64,000 nt of DNA from an uncultured Prevotellaceae bacterium (GCA_946406435.1 CAMJKP010000003.1:27568-91567); one strand, 5' to 3'; counted from the stretch's first letter, positions 26,399-36,017 are shown. Numbers and translations are program-made. The notes: generated by a model not told the origin, from the sequence alone.

Positions 26399-28420
26399 GT
26401 GCGCGCATACATTATTATATTAATATCACTATTTCCAGTTCTTTCCATGGCACAAGAAAAAGTATGGGAAGATTATTTCCATGAGATATATGCCATGGAA
26501 GAGATTGACGAGACTTCAATTGAAAATGATTACGAGCACCTATGCGAACTGGAATCCTCCCCTCTGAACATTAATACGTTGAATCCTGAAGACCTGTATC
26601 TAATCCCTGGAATAAACAGAGACCAGATTGATGATATAATAAAATACCGTGACCGATATGGGGAAATCAGAACTATTGAAGAACTTGCACTTATTGAATC
26701 AATAGACAGACCTCTCCGACTTTTCCTCAGCAACTTTATTGTTGCAGAACCAAGAGTAAAGGATAAATGGTACACAAGACCAACACTTGATTCTATAATG
26801 AGAAAGGGACACGGAGAAATCCTTTCATATATCAACATACCATTATATGACAGAGCGGGCGACAAAAATGGCTATCTTGGATATAAATACAAATATAATA
26901 TAAAGTTAACTGGAAAATTCTCTGACAACATCAGATATGGATTTTGCGGAGCACAAGATGCTGGAGAGCCTCTGTTTGCCAACAAAAACAAATGGGGAAC
27001 GGATTATTATTCCTTCTATGTAAAAGTAAACAATATCGGAAGGCTTAAAACTATTGTGCTTGGACAATATAAGATAAAATTCGGAATGGGATTAATTCAA
27101 AATAACTGTTTCGGATATGGAAAACAGATAATGCTATCTTCCATGAACAACTACGATGCAACAATAACAGGTCATTCGTCAAGATCAGACGGAGAGCATT
27201 TCTGCGGACTTGCAAACACATTCGATATAGGCAAGAAAGGCTCCATCAACAAATGTACCTTAACCTCATTCTGGTCTTATAGGAAAATAGATGCCACATT
27301 AAACAAAGACGGAAGCATTTCCACGATCTCAACAACAGGTTATCATAGAACACCAACCGAGATGGAGAAAAAGAATAATTCCTCATCACTAGCCACAGGT
27401 GCCCATATCAACTATAAAAGAAATGGACTTTACCTAGGAGCATCAATGGTATATAATTGGTTTGACAGACCTTTGAACCCAAATCCAAGTAACAATCCAA
27501 ATTCATACAGAACTTACTATGCAAAGGGCTATGACTTCTGGAATGCAAGTATAAACTACGGATATATTTCCGGGAAATTCACTTTTTCCGGAGAGACAGC
27601 AACTGGTTCATGCAATTCTATTGCAACAATAAATAGCCTTGAAGCAAAAGTACACAAGGACATAACGGTTAATGCCGTTCAGCGTTTTTACTCATACAAA
27701 TATAATGCAATAAATGCAAAAGCATTCAACGATGGAGGATATACACAAAATGAAAGCGGAATATATGCAGGAATGATATGGAATGCGACTAAAAATATAA
27801 CAGTAAATGCCTATTCCGACCTTTCTTATTTTCCATGGATTAAATATTACACAAATGCTTCTTCATATTCATTCGACAACAATATATCATTAAAATATAG
27901 CAAGAACAAATGGAATGTTCAAGCTAAATACAAATTCAAAATCAGACAAAGAAACAACGATGAAAAAACTAAAATCATTAACAGATATAGCAACAAACTC
28001 AGATTTACAATTCAAAGGACATCTGACAATATATCAACATCTACAATTATTGACCTATCAAAACTCACTTACACAGGATATAAATCGCAGGGTTATTCCA
28101 TAACACAAAACTTAAGCATTCAATCAAACAAAAAAAACATTATTTATGCATTTATCTCATATTTTAATACGGACGATACGAACTCAAGTGTATATCTTTC
28201 CGAAAGGACAATTCCCGGATCATATTCCCCTTCGAATTTTTACGGAGAGGGCTTAAGATTTTCTGCAATTATCAAACAGCAGCTAACTTCCATTGTTATA
28301 GCCAATTTCAAAGTTGGTTTCACGAAATACTTTAACAAAAACTCCATTTCGTCAGGATTAAGAATGATTGAACATTCGTATCAAACAGACATAGATTTGA
28401 GCATAAAATGCAAATTTTAA
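26399..28420 (+). CDS. Helix-hairpin-helix plus outer-membrane barrel-like protein
   Basis: The start is uncertain. No ATG precedes the signal peptide. The track's TTG (26354) reads into the repeat flank. I prefer GTG 26399, giving RAYIIILISLFPVLSMA as the signal. Residues about 50-125 hold ComEA-like helix-hairpin-helix repeats (SPLNINTLNPEDLYLIPGI, IDDIIKYRDRYGEIRTIEEL). The remaining 550 residues are Tyr/Asn-rich strands ending in CKF, like an outer-membrane barrel. Such HhH-barrel proteins recur in Bacteroidota without an assigned role. The codon choice is visibly richer in AAA, ATA and AAT than in cmk or ompA. Confidence 0.78.
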   Translation: MRAYIIILISLFPVLSMAQEKVWEDYFHEIYAMEEIDETSIENDYEHLCELESSPLNINTLNPEDLYLIPGINRDQIDDIIKYRDRYGEIRTIEELALIESIDRPLRLFLSNFIVAEPRVKDKWYTRPTLDSIMRKGHGEILSYINIPLYDRAGDKNGYLGYKYKYNIKLTGKFSDNIRYGFCGAQDAGEPLFANKNKWGTDYYSFYVKVNNIGRLKTIVLGQYKIKFGMGLIQNNCFGYGKQIMLSSMNNYDATITGHSSRSDGEHFCGLANTFDIGKKGSINKCTLTSFWSYRKIDATLNKDGSISTISTTGYHRTPTEMEKKNNSSSLATGAHINYKRNGLYLGASMVYNWFDRPLNPNPSNNPNSYRTYYAKGYDFWNASINYGYISGKFTFSGETATGSCNSIATINSLEAKVHKDITVNAVQRFYSYKYNAINAKAFNDGGYTQNESGIYAGMIWNATKNITVNAYSDLSYFPWIKYYTNASSYSFDNNISLKYSKNKWNVQAKYKFKIRQRNNDEKTKIINRYSNKLRFTIQRTSDNISTSTIIDLSKLTYTGYKSQGYSITQNLSIQSNKKNIIYAFISYFNTDDTNSSVYLSERTIPGSYSPSNFYGEGLRFSAIIKQQLTSIVIANFKVGFTKYFNKNSISSGLRMIEHSYQTDIDLSIKCKF

Positions 28421-28502
28421 CATAAAAAAAGGGCATTTTTGAGGAAAAATATGATAAAAGTCACTTTTTTTGCGCTTTTTTGACGAAAAAATGCAAGAAT
28501 AT

Positions 28503-28533
28503 TTTGTTGTTTAGCAAAAATATATTACTTTTG
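28503..28533 (+). promoter_or_regulatory. Promoter for the OmpA-family gene
   Basis: TTTG (28503-28506), 19 bases, TACTTTTG (28526-28533). The leader (about 65 bases) contains two TCTAGA hexamers 15 bases apart that could form a small hairpin. Confidence 0.78.
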
Positions 28534-28607
28534 CAACAAATATCTAGATGATGGAAACAGCACTCTAGAGCTAATTGCATGATATAAACATTAAAATCAT
28601 AAACGAA

Positions 28608-29771
28608 ATGAAAAAGTTTTTCTTAATGCTTGCTGTTGCAGCATCAGCTATGTCTGCATCAGCGCAGGAACCAAAGAGCGGCTTTGCTGACGCTAAGTTC
28701 TGGGACAACTGGTACCTTGGTGCTAACCTCGGTGTTATGTCCAAGGCTACAGATCAGGCTGTTTTGAAGAATCTGAACCCTGAGTTCGGTATCCGCTTCG
28801 GTAAATGGTTCACTCCAAGTGTAGGTCTCTCTGCAGAGGGTAATTTCCTTTTCGGAAACAAAACACGTGGTCAACAGTTTACCGATCCATCACTCTTCCA
28901 TGCAGCTAAGGTTCATCTGCTCGGTACTATCAACTTCTCAAATGCATTTGGCGGCTACACAGGTTCACCTCGTCCATTTGAAGTTATCGGTCTTGCAGGT
29001 ATCGGTTTCATCCACAATTTCGGAACAAAGACAGAAAATTGGACATCTATTGACCTTAACATGCTGAGTTCAAAGTTCGGTCTTGACTTCGCTTGGAATT
29101 TCGGTAGTGAAAAGGAATGGCAGTTCTATGTTGAGCCTGCTCTTACATACGCACTTGGTGGCGCAGCCCCAAAGCAGAAGATTCAGTACAATTCCAACTT
29201 TGCAAATCTTGAGTTGAATGTTGGTATCAACTACTACTTCAAGACAAGCAATGGAACTCACCACTTCCTCAACATCACAGAGTGTGACCAGCGTGAGATT
29301 GATGCTCTGAACAACACAATCAACGACCTCCGCAATAAGAATGCTGCAGATCAGGCTAAGATTGCTCAGCTTCAGGCAGAGATTGCACGTCTCACAAAGG
29401 CTCTCAGAGACTGCGAGAACAAGCCAGTTCCAGAACCACCATTCGAGGCTCCTACAATCCCATCTGTATTCTACAATGTTAACAAGTCTCTCATCACAAA
29501 GCAGCAGGCTGAGAACGTTGCAGTTGCAGCACAGATTCTTAAGAACCACCCAGAGCTCAAGCTCAACATCAAGGGTTATGCTTCACCAGAGGGTAATGCT
29601 AAGAAGAATCAGGCACTCTCTGTTCGCCGTGCTAACGCAGTTAAGGATCTCCTCGTTAAGAAGTATGGTATTGACGAGAGCCGTATCACAGCTGAGGGTT
29701 GCGGTACTACAAAGGACAAGTATGAGACTTACGAGAACAACCGCGTAGCTATGCTGTTCTTCGAGAAGTAA
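28608..29771 (+). CDS. OmpA-family outer-membrane protein
   Basis: 387 residues from the ATG at 28608. The track's earlier start lies in the leader. After signal peptide MKKFFLMLAVAASAMSASAQ, residues about 25-225 form a barrel domain. A coiled-coil linker follows (IDALNNTINDLRNKNAADQA), and then a C-terminal OmpA domain (about 285-387) with SVFYNVNKSLITKQQ, IKGYASPEGNAKKNQALS and RANAVKDLLVKKYGI. OmpA domains anchor the outer membrane to peptidoglycan. Codon bias suggests high expression. It ends at a strong terminator just before the type IX operon, so it is adjacent to but separate from that operon. Confidence 0.94.
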   Translation: MKKFFLMLAVAASAMSASAQEPKSGFADAKFWDNWYLGANLGVMSKATDQAVLKNLNPEFGIRFGKWFTPSVGLSAEGNFLFGNKTRGQQFTDPSLFHAAKVHLLGTINFSNAFGGYTGSPRPFEVIGLAGIGFIHNFGTKTENWTSIDLNMLSSKFGLDFAWNFGSEKEWQFYVEPALTYALGGAAPKQKIQYNSNFANLELNVGINYYFKTSNGTHHFLNITECDQREIDALNNTINDLRNKNAADQAKIAQLQAEIARLTKALRDCENKPVPEPPFEAPTIPSVFYNVNKSLITKQQAENVAVAAQILKNHPELKLNIKGYASPEGNAKKNQALSVRRANAVKDLLVKKYGIDESRITAEGCGTTKDKYETYENNRVAMLFFEK

Positions 29772-29790
29772 TTAAAACTCAACTAAATAG

Positions 29791-29828
29791 AAAAAGCTCC
29801 ATCCTTATATAGGGTGGAGCTTTTTTTT
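29791..29828 (+). terminator. Rho-independent terminator after the OmpA gene
   Basis: A 15-bp stem beginning AAAAAGCTCCATCC and closing GGGTGGAGCTTTTT with a five-base loop, then T8. The track's porP ORF begins immediately after it, showing that its GTG at 29830 is not the real start. Confidence 0.94.
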
Positions 29829-29892
29829 CGTGCTCTTCTGTAATAAAACATACACATTTGTAATAAAAAAAGATATTTATCGTTATATTAAA

Positions 29893-30837
29893 GTGAAAAC
29901 AAAAAGAATAGTGATAATTATCCTCATAGCCTTGGCGCTGGTCCCAACAAAAGTCAGAGCCCAATATGACGTATATTTTTCTCACTATTTCGACATGCAG
30001 ACATCTTTCAATCCTGCTGCATCAGGATTGTTTGACAAGCTGAACATCAACGCATCATATGCGATGAGTATGGTAGGTTTTGAAAACAGCCCGAAAACAG
30101 CATACGTGTCAGCAGATATGCCGTTCAACGCTTTTAACACGAGGAATGGCGTAGGTGTCAGTTTCATGAACGACAAGAAAGGTCTGTTTTCAAGACAGCA
30201 GATAAACGCTCAATACAGCTACCAGAGGAAGTTCTGGGACGGACGTCTGGCAATAGGAGTTCAGGCAGGACTATTAAGCGAATCTTTTGACGGGTCAAAG
30301 GTTGACATAGAGGACACCACAGACCCAGCATTCAGTAAGAGCGACGTAAAAGGCAACTCCATAGATTTTGGTTTCGGGCTTCATTACAGCAACGACCAAT
30401 GGTATGTGGGAGTATCTGCACAACACCTGACATCCCCCACGGTGGAACTTGGCGAGACGAATGAAATAAACATAGATCCAACGCTATATGCTACTGGCGG
30501 ATATACCTTCAAAATGAACAATCCGCTTTTCTCTGTAGCAACTTCAGCATTTGTCGCAACAGACCTTGTTGGATACAAAGGAGAACTTTCTGCACGTCTG
30601 ATTTACATATACGAAGGCAGAACTATGAGTGCAGGATTAGGATATAGTCCCAAGAACTCCACCACAATATATCTTGCAGGAAGTTTCCACGGTATAATGT
30701 TAGGCTATAGTTACGACATCTACACAAGCGGTATCAATTTCGAGAACGGTTCCCACGAACTTTTCATCGGATACCAGACTGATATAAACTTCATGCCAAA
30801 AGGAAAGAACAGGCATCAAAGTGTAAGACATCTCTAA
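29893..30837 (+). CDS. porP: PorP/SprF-family type IX secretion outer-membrane protein
   Basis: 315 residues from GTG 29893, giving the signal peptide KTKRIVIIILIALALVPTKVRAQ. The PorP/SprF pattern is present: YDVYFSHYFDMQTSFNPAASG after the signal, GVGVSFMNDKKGLFSRQQIN, and a C-terminal barrel strand HELFIGYQTDI. PorP-type proteins associate with the T9SS trans-envelope complex and help attach or export cargo. It starts the porP-gldK-gldL-gldM-gldN cluster, with gldK only three bases after its stop. The start codon remains uncertain. Confidence 0.9.
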   Translation: MKTKRIVIIILIALALVPTKVRAQYDVYFSHYFDMQTSFNPAASGLFDKLNINASYAMSMVGFENSPKTAYVSADMPFNAFNTRNGVGVSFMNDKKGLFSRQQINAQYSYQRKFWDGRLAIGVQAGLLSESFDGSKVDIEDTTDPAFSKSDVKGNSIDFGFGLHYSNDQWYVGVSAQHLTSPTVELGETNEINIDPTLYATGGYTFKMNNPLFSVATSAFVATDLVGYKGELSARLIYIYEGRTMSAGLGYSPKNSTTIYLAGSFHGIMLGYSYDIYTSGINFENGSHELFIGYQTDINFMPKGKNRHQSVRHL

Positions 30838-30840
30838 TAA

Positions 30841-32304
30841 ATGAATATGAAGATAAAAAACATTATATTCACTCTTGCGATAACCAATGCGGTTTTCCTT
30901 CTTTCATCTTGCTTCGGAGGTAAGATGACATCCTCTATGTCTGGAGGAGAGGTGACAGGTGTTGGCAACGGACGAGGATTTACCGAGCCTACTCCTTACG
31001 GAATGACCATGGTAAATCGCGGTTCCTTGAGGATGGGTATCGACAGCAACGATTCTCTATGGGGTAATGTTGCTCCGGTAAAAGATATAAGTGTTGACGG
31101 ATTCTGGATGGACGAGACTGAGGTCACCAATTCAAAATACCGTCAGTTTGTGATGTGGGTACGCGACAGTATTCTCCGTACTCGTCTTGCAGATCCTGCA
31201 TATGGTGGTGATGAAACCTACCTTATTACAGAAGACCAGAACCACGACCCTATTCCTCCAAGAATCAATTGGAAGAAGCCGTTGCCTCGCAAGCCAAATG
31301 AGGATCAGCAACGCGCATACGAGAGCCTCTACATCACAAATCCTGTAACAGGAGAAAAACTCATAGATGCCTCACAGCTCATATATCGTTATGAGATCTA
31401 CGACTATACGACAGCTGCCCTTCGTCGCAATCGTATTAAGCCAGAAGAAAGAAACCTCAATACTGATATAACCGTAAATCCTGACGAAATCGTAATGATC
31501 ACAAAGGATACAGCATATATCAACGATGAAGGAAAGATAATTAGAGAATCCATCAATCGTCCTCTATCCGGACCTTGGGACTTCCTTAACACGTACATCG
31601 TCAACATCTATCCTGATACGACATGCTGGGTGAACGATTTTCCGAACTCAGACAACGAGATGTATCTTCGCAATTACTTCAGTAACCCAACATACAACGA
31701 CTATCCTGTTGTCGGCGTAACATGGGAACAAGCAAATGCTTTCTGCGCTTGGCGTACAGACTTCCTCCTCAAAGGACTTTCCGGACAGGCAAAATACATC
31801 CAGCGCTATCGTCTTCCTTCTGAAGCCGAATGGGAATATGCAGCACGTGGAAAGGATGGAACGGAGTTCCCTTGGGAAAATCCTGACGTAAAGAACGGAG
31901 ATGGCTGTTTCTACGCGAATTTCAAGCCTGACAGAGGAAACTACACCAAGGATGGTAATCTGATCACATCCAAGACTGGTATATACTCTCCTAACAGCCA
32001 CGGCCTTTATGATATGGCTGGAAATGTTGCAGAATGGACTTCTACCATATATACAGAAGCAGGTGTAGAGGCGATGAACGACCTCAACCCTAAGTTGGAA
32101 TATAATGCTGCAACCGAAGACCCATACAGGCTAAAGAAAAAAAGTGTCAGAGGCGGCTCATGGAAAGACCCTGAGAGTTTCATCCGCTCAGCATGGCGTT
32201 CTTGGGAATATCAGAATCAGCCAAGGGCATATATCGGATTCCGTTGTGTTCGCTCATTAGCAAGTCCTGCAAGTCAGAATGGCAAAGGCAAAAAGAAAAG
32301 ATAA
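30841..32304 (+). CDS. gldK: Type IX secretion lipoprotein GldK/PorK
   Basis: 487 residues with a lipoprotein signal ending LLSSC|FGG (Cys24). The rest is an FGE-sulfatase-like (SUMF1) fold: GMTMVNRGSLRMG, DETEVTNSKYRQFV, VVGVTWEQANAFCAWRTDFL, RLPSEAEWEYAARG, GLYDMAGNVAEWTS and the final SVRGGSWKDP...IGFRCVR. In T9SS, GldK/PorK forms the periplasmic ring with GldN under the outer membrane. Translation may begin at 30841 or the in-frame ATG six bases later. It is tightly linked to porP and gldL. Confidence 0.96.
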   Translation: MNMKIKNIIFTLAITNAVFLLSSCFGGKMTSSMSGGEVTGVGNGRGFTEPTPYGMTMVNRGSLRMGIDSNDSLWGNVAPVKDISVDGFWMDETEVTNSKYRQFVMWVRDSILRTRLADPAYGGDETYLITEDQNHDPIPPRINWKKPLPRKPNEDQQRAYESLYITNPVTGEKLIDASQLIYRYEIYDYTTAALRRNRIKPEERNLNTDITVNPDEIVMITKDTAYINDEGKIIRESINRPLSGPWDFLNTYIVNIYPDTTCWVNDFPNSDNEMYLRNYFSNPTYNDYPVVGVTWEQANAFCAWRTDFLLKGLSGQAKYIQRYRLPSEAEWEYAARGKDGTEFPWENPDVKNGDGCFYANFKPDRGNYTKDGNLITSKTGIYSPNSHGLYDMAGNVAEWTSTIYTEAGVEAMNDLNPKLEYNAATEDPYRLKKKSVRGGSWKDPESFIRSAWRSWEYQNQPRAYIGFRCVRSLASPASQNGKGKKKR

Positions 32305-32315
32305 ACAAACTCATT

Positions 32316-33245
32316 ATGACAAAATATAGCAAATATAACATAGTATATAGGCTTCAGAAATGGATGGATAGCGTTTCTGGTCAAACCTTTATGAACTACG
32401 CATATTCATGGGGTGCAGCCATCGTTATCCTCGGAACCCTATTCAAGCTCACACACCTTCCAGGCGCAAACGCCATGCTTTTCATAGGTATGGGAACTGA
32501 GGTGTTCGTATTCTTCATTTCTGCCTTTGACCGTCCATTTGACAAGACTCAAGAAGGCCGCAACCTTGCAACAGATACAGAACTTGCTGCTGCACTTGCA
32601 GCTCAAGAGGCATTAGAAAACGGTATTGAGCCAACCTCTGGAAATGCTGTCCCCGAGAATATTGCGGCTATTGCAGCCACATCAGGTAATACAGGCACAT
32701 CTCCTGCTTCACAAATATCTGGTGGAACTATCATTATCGGAGGTGGTACAATCGGAGGAGGTACAGTTTCACCATACGCACCTAAGCAAACCTCTGTCGC
32801 TCAACAAACATCTGACTCTCAGCCATCTTCTGAGGCAATATCATTTGCTCCAAGCGGTTCAGAAAAACAGCCAGAAACAGAAGCTTCTGCTCCTCAGATT
32901 GGAACACCTGCACCTGCTGTTACTCCTGAGACAGCTCAGGCTATGGAACAGGCTACCTCAACATACGTTGACCGCCTCAACGAGCTTAACGAACTCCTTC
33001 TCAAGATTGGAGCTGTTAGCGAGCGCCTCTCTATCGACTCTCAGGAAATGGAAAACCTCAACCGTACCCTTACAGGTATTGCACGTGTCTATGAGATGCA
33101 GCTCAAGGCTGCTTCTCAGCAGATTACAACCCAAGACGAGATTAATGCGGAGACACGCAAGATGGCAGATGAGATCAAGGAGCTTAATGCTGTATATGCT
33201 CGCATGATCGACGCTATGACTGTAAATATCCCAAAGCAGCAATAA
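32316..33245 (+). CDS. gldL: Type IX secretion motor protein GldL/PorL
   Basis: 309 residues from ATG 32316. The track's start lies inside gldK. Two adjacent inner-membrane helices (NYAYSWGAAIVILGTLFKL and AMLFIGMGTEVFVFFISAF, residues about 22-75) define the family. With GldM they form the proton-driven T9SS motor. Between residues about 95 and 230 is a low-complexity Ala/Ser/Thr/Gly/Pro-rich stretch including SGGTIIIGGGTIGGGTV. A predicted coiled coil follows (YVDRLNELNELLLKIG onward). The insert makes this GldL longer than the roughly 200-residue core. Confidence 0.94.
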   Translation: MTKYSKYNIVYRLQKWMDSVSGQTFMNYAYSWGAAIVILGTLFKLTHLPGANAMLFIGMGTEVFVFFISAFDRPFDKTQEGRNLATDTELAAALAAQEALENGIEPTSGNAVPENIAAIAATSGNTGTSPASQISGGTIIIGGGTIGGGTVSPYAPKQTSVAQQTSDSQPSSEAISFAPSGSEKQPETEASAPQIGTPAPAVTPETAQAMEQATSTYVDRLNELNELLLKIGAVSERLSIDSQEMENLNRTLTGIARVYEMQLKAASQQITTQDEINAETRKMADEIKELNAVYARMIDAMTVNIPKQQ

Positions 33246-33277
33246 AAGAACAAAAATAGTCAAATACAAATTAGACT

Positions 33278-34828
33278 GTGGCAATAAAGAAGAAACCGGT
33301 TTCTCCACGCCAGAAGATGATCAACCTGATGTATGTGGTCCTTATGGCTATGCTGGCGATGAATATCTCCAGCGAGGTGCTTGATGGCTTCAGCATCGTA
33401 GATGCAAGTCTGATGCAATCAACGGCAAATACGGAGAAACAGAACACCACAATATACGACGACTTTGAGACACAACTCAAGGCTAACCCTCAGAAAGTAC
33501 GTGAATGGTTTGATAAGGCAACCCTCGTCAAGCGAATGAGTGATTCCCTATATAACTACGCACAACAGCTGAAGGTTGCAATCGTCAAGGATGCTGACGG
33601 CTCAGATGGTGATGTCAACAATATCGAAAGAGTTGACGACCTCGAAGCTGCAAACCACGTAATGCTTGCCCCAGGTACAGGACAGGGTGCAAAGCTTCGC
33701 AAGGCAATAGACAACTATCGTGAGCAGATGCTAACTATGATAACCGACGAAGATAAGCGTAAAGTCATAGCAAGCAATCTCACGACAAAGATAACAGGAC
33801 GCAGAAACCCTCTCTACAAGAACTGGGAGGAGTATATGTTTGAAGGTATGCCTGTTGCAGCAGCCATCACTATGCTATCTAAGCTCCAGAGTGATATCCG
33901 ATATGCCGAGGGTGAGGTACTTCACAATCTCGTAAGCAATATCGACGTTAAGGATATCCGCGTAAACAAGCTCTCTGCTTTCGTCATCCCTAATGCACAG
34001 ACAGTCGTAAGAGGCGATAAGTTCTCCGCAAAGATTGTAATGGCGGCTGTAGATACGACCCAGCAGCCTCAGATATTCATAGGCGGTAAAGAGGTAAACC
34101 TTACCAATAGCACATACGAGTTTGTTGCAGGCAAGACAGGTGATTTCACCCTTTCCGGTTATATGACCGTACAGAATGGCGGAGGCGAGATTATCCGTCG
34201 CGACTTTGAGCAGAAATATACAGTCGTAGATCCATCTGCAACCGTATCTGCCACTATGATGAACGTACTCTATGCAGGTTACTCAAACCCTGTAAGTGTC
34301 TCAATACCAGGAGTACCACTTAACAAGGTGAGCGCAACCATGACAGGTGGTTCATTCACTCCAGTAGGTCCGGGTAAGTATATCGCCCGTCCTTCTGCTG
34401 TAGGAAAGGACGTAACAATCTCAGTTTCAAGCTTGCAGACAGGGAAGCCAGTTCACATGGGTAACTTCACTTTCCGCGTCCGTAAGCTTCCTGACCCAAC
34501 GCCATATATCCTCGTAGGCGACAACCGCTTCAAAGGTGGTGGTCTTGCAAAGGCTTCACTCCTTGGCGCAACAGGCATCAAGGCTGCTATTGACGACGGA
34601 CTTCTCGACATAGAATTCAAGGTGTCAGGTTTTGAGGCTGTCTTCTTCGATAATATGGGTAATGCTGTTCCTATCGTGAGCGAGGGAGCTTCATTCTCAG
34701 GCCGACAGATGGACACATTCCGCAAGCTGTCACGCTCAAAGCGCTTCTACATCTCAAAGGTAAAAGCGACAGGTCCTGACGGAATTTTACGCACACTACC
34801 AACCTCTATGGAGGTAATAATCAAATAA
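33278..34828 (+). CDS. gldM: Type IX secretion motor protein GldM/PorM
   Basis: 516 residues, beginning at GTG 33278 (MAIKKKPVSPRQKMINLMYV). The SPRQKMINLMYV motif followed by a single membrane helix (VVLMAMLAMNIS) is the GldM signature. The large periplasmic part consists of an N-terminal helical domain and beta domains ending RTLPTSMEVIIK. It spans the periplasm and couples the GldL motor to the GldK/N ring. The stop overlaps the gldN start by one base. Confidence 0.96.
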   Translation: MAIKKKPVSPRQKMINLMYVVLMAMLAMNISSEVLDGFSIVDASLMQSTANTEKQNTTIYDDFETQLKANPQKVREWFDKATLVKRMSDSLYNYAQQLKVAIVKDADGSDGDVNNIERVDDLEAANHVMLAPGTGQGAKLRKAIDNYREQMLTMITDEDKRKVIASNLTTKITGRRNPLYKNWEEYMFEGMPVAAAITMLSKLQSDIRYAEGEVLHNLVSNIDVKDIRVNKLSAFVIPNAQTVVRGDKFSAKIVMAAVDTTQQPQIFIGGKEVNLTNSTYEFVAGKTGDFTLSGYMTVQNGGGEIIRRDFEQKYTVVDPSATVSATMMNVLYAGYSNPVSVSIPGVPLNKVSATMTGGSFTPVGPGKYIARPSAVGKDVTISVSSLQTGKPVHMGNFTFRVRKLPDPTPYILVGDNRFKGGGLAKASLLGATGIKAAIDDGLLDIEFKVSGFEAVFFDNMGNAVPIVSEGASFSGRQMDTFRKLSRSKRFYISKVKATGPDGILRTLPTSMEVIIK

Positions 34829-35919
34829 TGTGTATGAAAAAGAATATGACATATAGGAGATTATGGGCAGCAACACTTCTTGTTGTCCTCTCTCTCATTA
34901 CTTCTACCACCTTTGCCCAACCAGCAGCACGACGCGCTCAGCAGGCTCAGAAAGCACAGGCGAAGAGTAATGCCAACAATATGACAGAACGCGCGAAAAT
35001 CGCATTTCCTACCCAGCAGAAGATGCCAGAGGATGTGGTTTGGCGTCGCGACCTATATCGTCTGCTCGACCTTACAAAAGACGAGAATGGAGGACTGTAC
35101 TATCCTGTTGAGCCTGTAGGTTCGCAGATGAATCTCTTCACATACCTCTTCAAGCTCATGCTTTCCGGCCAGATAACTGCATATAAGTATAACCTGAACG
35201 GAAATGAGTCTTTCACTCCTGATGCAAAAATTAAGCCTTTGGAGTTCCTCGACAACTACAGCATCTATTACGAGAAGAAAGACGGCAGACTCAAAATCGA
35301 CAATTCCGACATCCCAAGTGCTGAGGTGAAGTCTTACTACATCAAGGAGTCATCCTACTACGACCAATATACGGCGACCTACCATACAAAGGTAGTAGCC
35401 CTCTGCCCAATCATGACTCGCGAGGATGATTTCGGAGGTCAGGCAAACACCTACCCTCTCTTCTGGGTAAAGTATGATGACATCGCCCCATTCCTCTCAA
35501 AGCAGATGATTATGACGAGCAATATCAATAATGCTGCTATGATGAGTATTGACGACTTCTTTGTAAAGACCAAATACAAGGGAGAAATCTACAAGACAAA
35601 CAACATGCTGGGCCAGACTCTCGATCAAATCGTTGCTTCTGCAGACTCCACAAATCAGGAAGCAGCAAAAAAGAAAGAGCAGCAAAAAATAGAATCCCAG
35701 ATGAAGACATTTGAGAAGAGCATCTGGGGTAATCAGGCTCGAAAGGACTCACTCGACAGCATAGCAAAAGTCGATAAAAACGGAAAGAAGAAGGCTAAAA
35801 AGACAACTCGCCGCTCATCTACCTCATCTTCAGAGGTTAAGAGTACAAAGACGAAATCAAAGTCTTCTGCCGTTTCTGCAGGTTCTGCACGAGTAAGCGT
35901 TCGTCGTCAACGTCACTAA
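34828..35919 (+). CDS. gldN: Type IX secretion protein GldN/PorN
   Basis: 363 residues. The start is ATG 34828 or the ATG at 34834 (MKKNMTY). Signal peptide ends TTFAQ. The conserved body includes VVWRRDLYRLLDLTKDENG and YPVEPVGSQMNLFTYLFKLML, then DDFFVKTKYKGEIYKTNNML. GldN pairs with GldK in the periplasmic ring. The last 50 residues are a Lys/Arg/Ser/Thr-rich tail (KKAKKTTRRSSTSSSEVKS) not needed for the family fold. It is coupled to gldM by TAATG and followed by an 8-bp-period dyad. Confidence 0.95.
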   Translation: MCMKKNMTYRRLWAATLLVVLSLITSTTFAQPAARRAQQAQKAQAKSNANNMTERAKIAFPTQQKMPEDVVWRRDLYRLLDLTKDENGGLYYPVEPVGSQMNLFTYLFKLMLSGQITAYKYNLNGNESFTPDAKIKPLEFLDNYSIYYEKKDGRLKIDNSDIPSAEVKSYYIKESSYYDQYTATYHTKVVALCPIMTREDDFGGQANTYPLFWVKYDDIAPFLSKQMIMTSNINNAAMMSIDDFFVKTKYKGEIYKTNNMLGQTLDQIVASADSTNQEAAKKKEQQKIESQMKTFEKSIWGNQARKDSLDSIAKVDKNGKKKAKKTTRRSSTSSSEVKSTKTKSKSSAVSAGSARVSVRRQRH

Positions 35920-35927
35920 ATATCCTT

Positions 35928-35986
35928 AACGCAAAGTCGCAGAGTCGCAAGGTTTTATCCTCTCTGCGTCTTTGCGACTTTGCGTT
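35928..35986 (+). repeat. 8-bp-period dyad (ACGCAAAG type) after gldN
   Basis: The left arm is ACGCAAAG TCGCAGAG TCGCAAGG. The right arm is its approximate inverse, CTCTGCGTCTTTGCGACTTT, followed by GCGTTTTT. It starts 8 bases after the gldN stop and could act as a transcript end. Same family as 5927 and 50387. Confidence 0.88.
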
Positions 35987-36017
35987 TTTATTAATAAGAT
36001 TACCAACAATTACAATT

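Noticed and set aside
28575-28607. Upstream start of the OmpA gene
   Set aside because: It adds 11 polar residues ahead of a perfect signal peptide that starts at ATG 28608.
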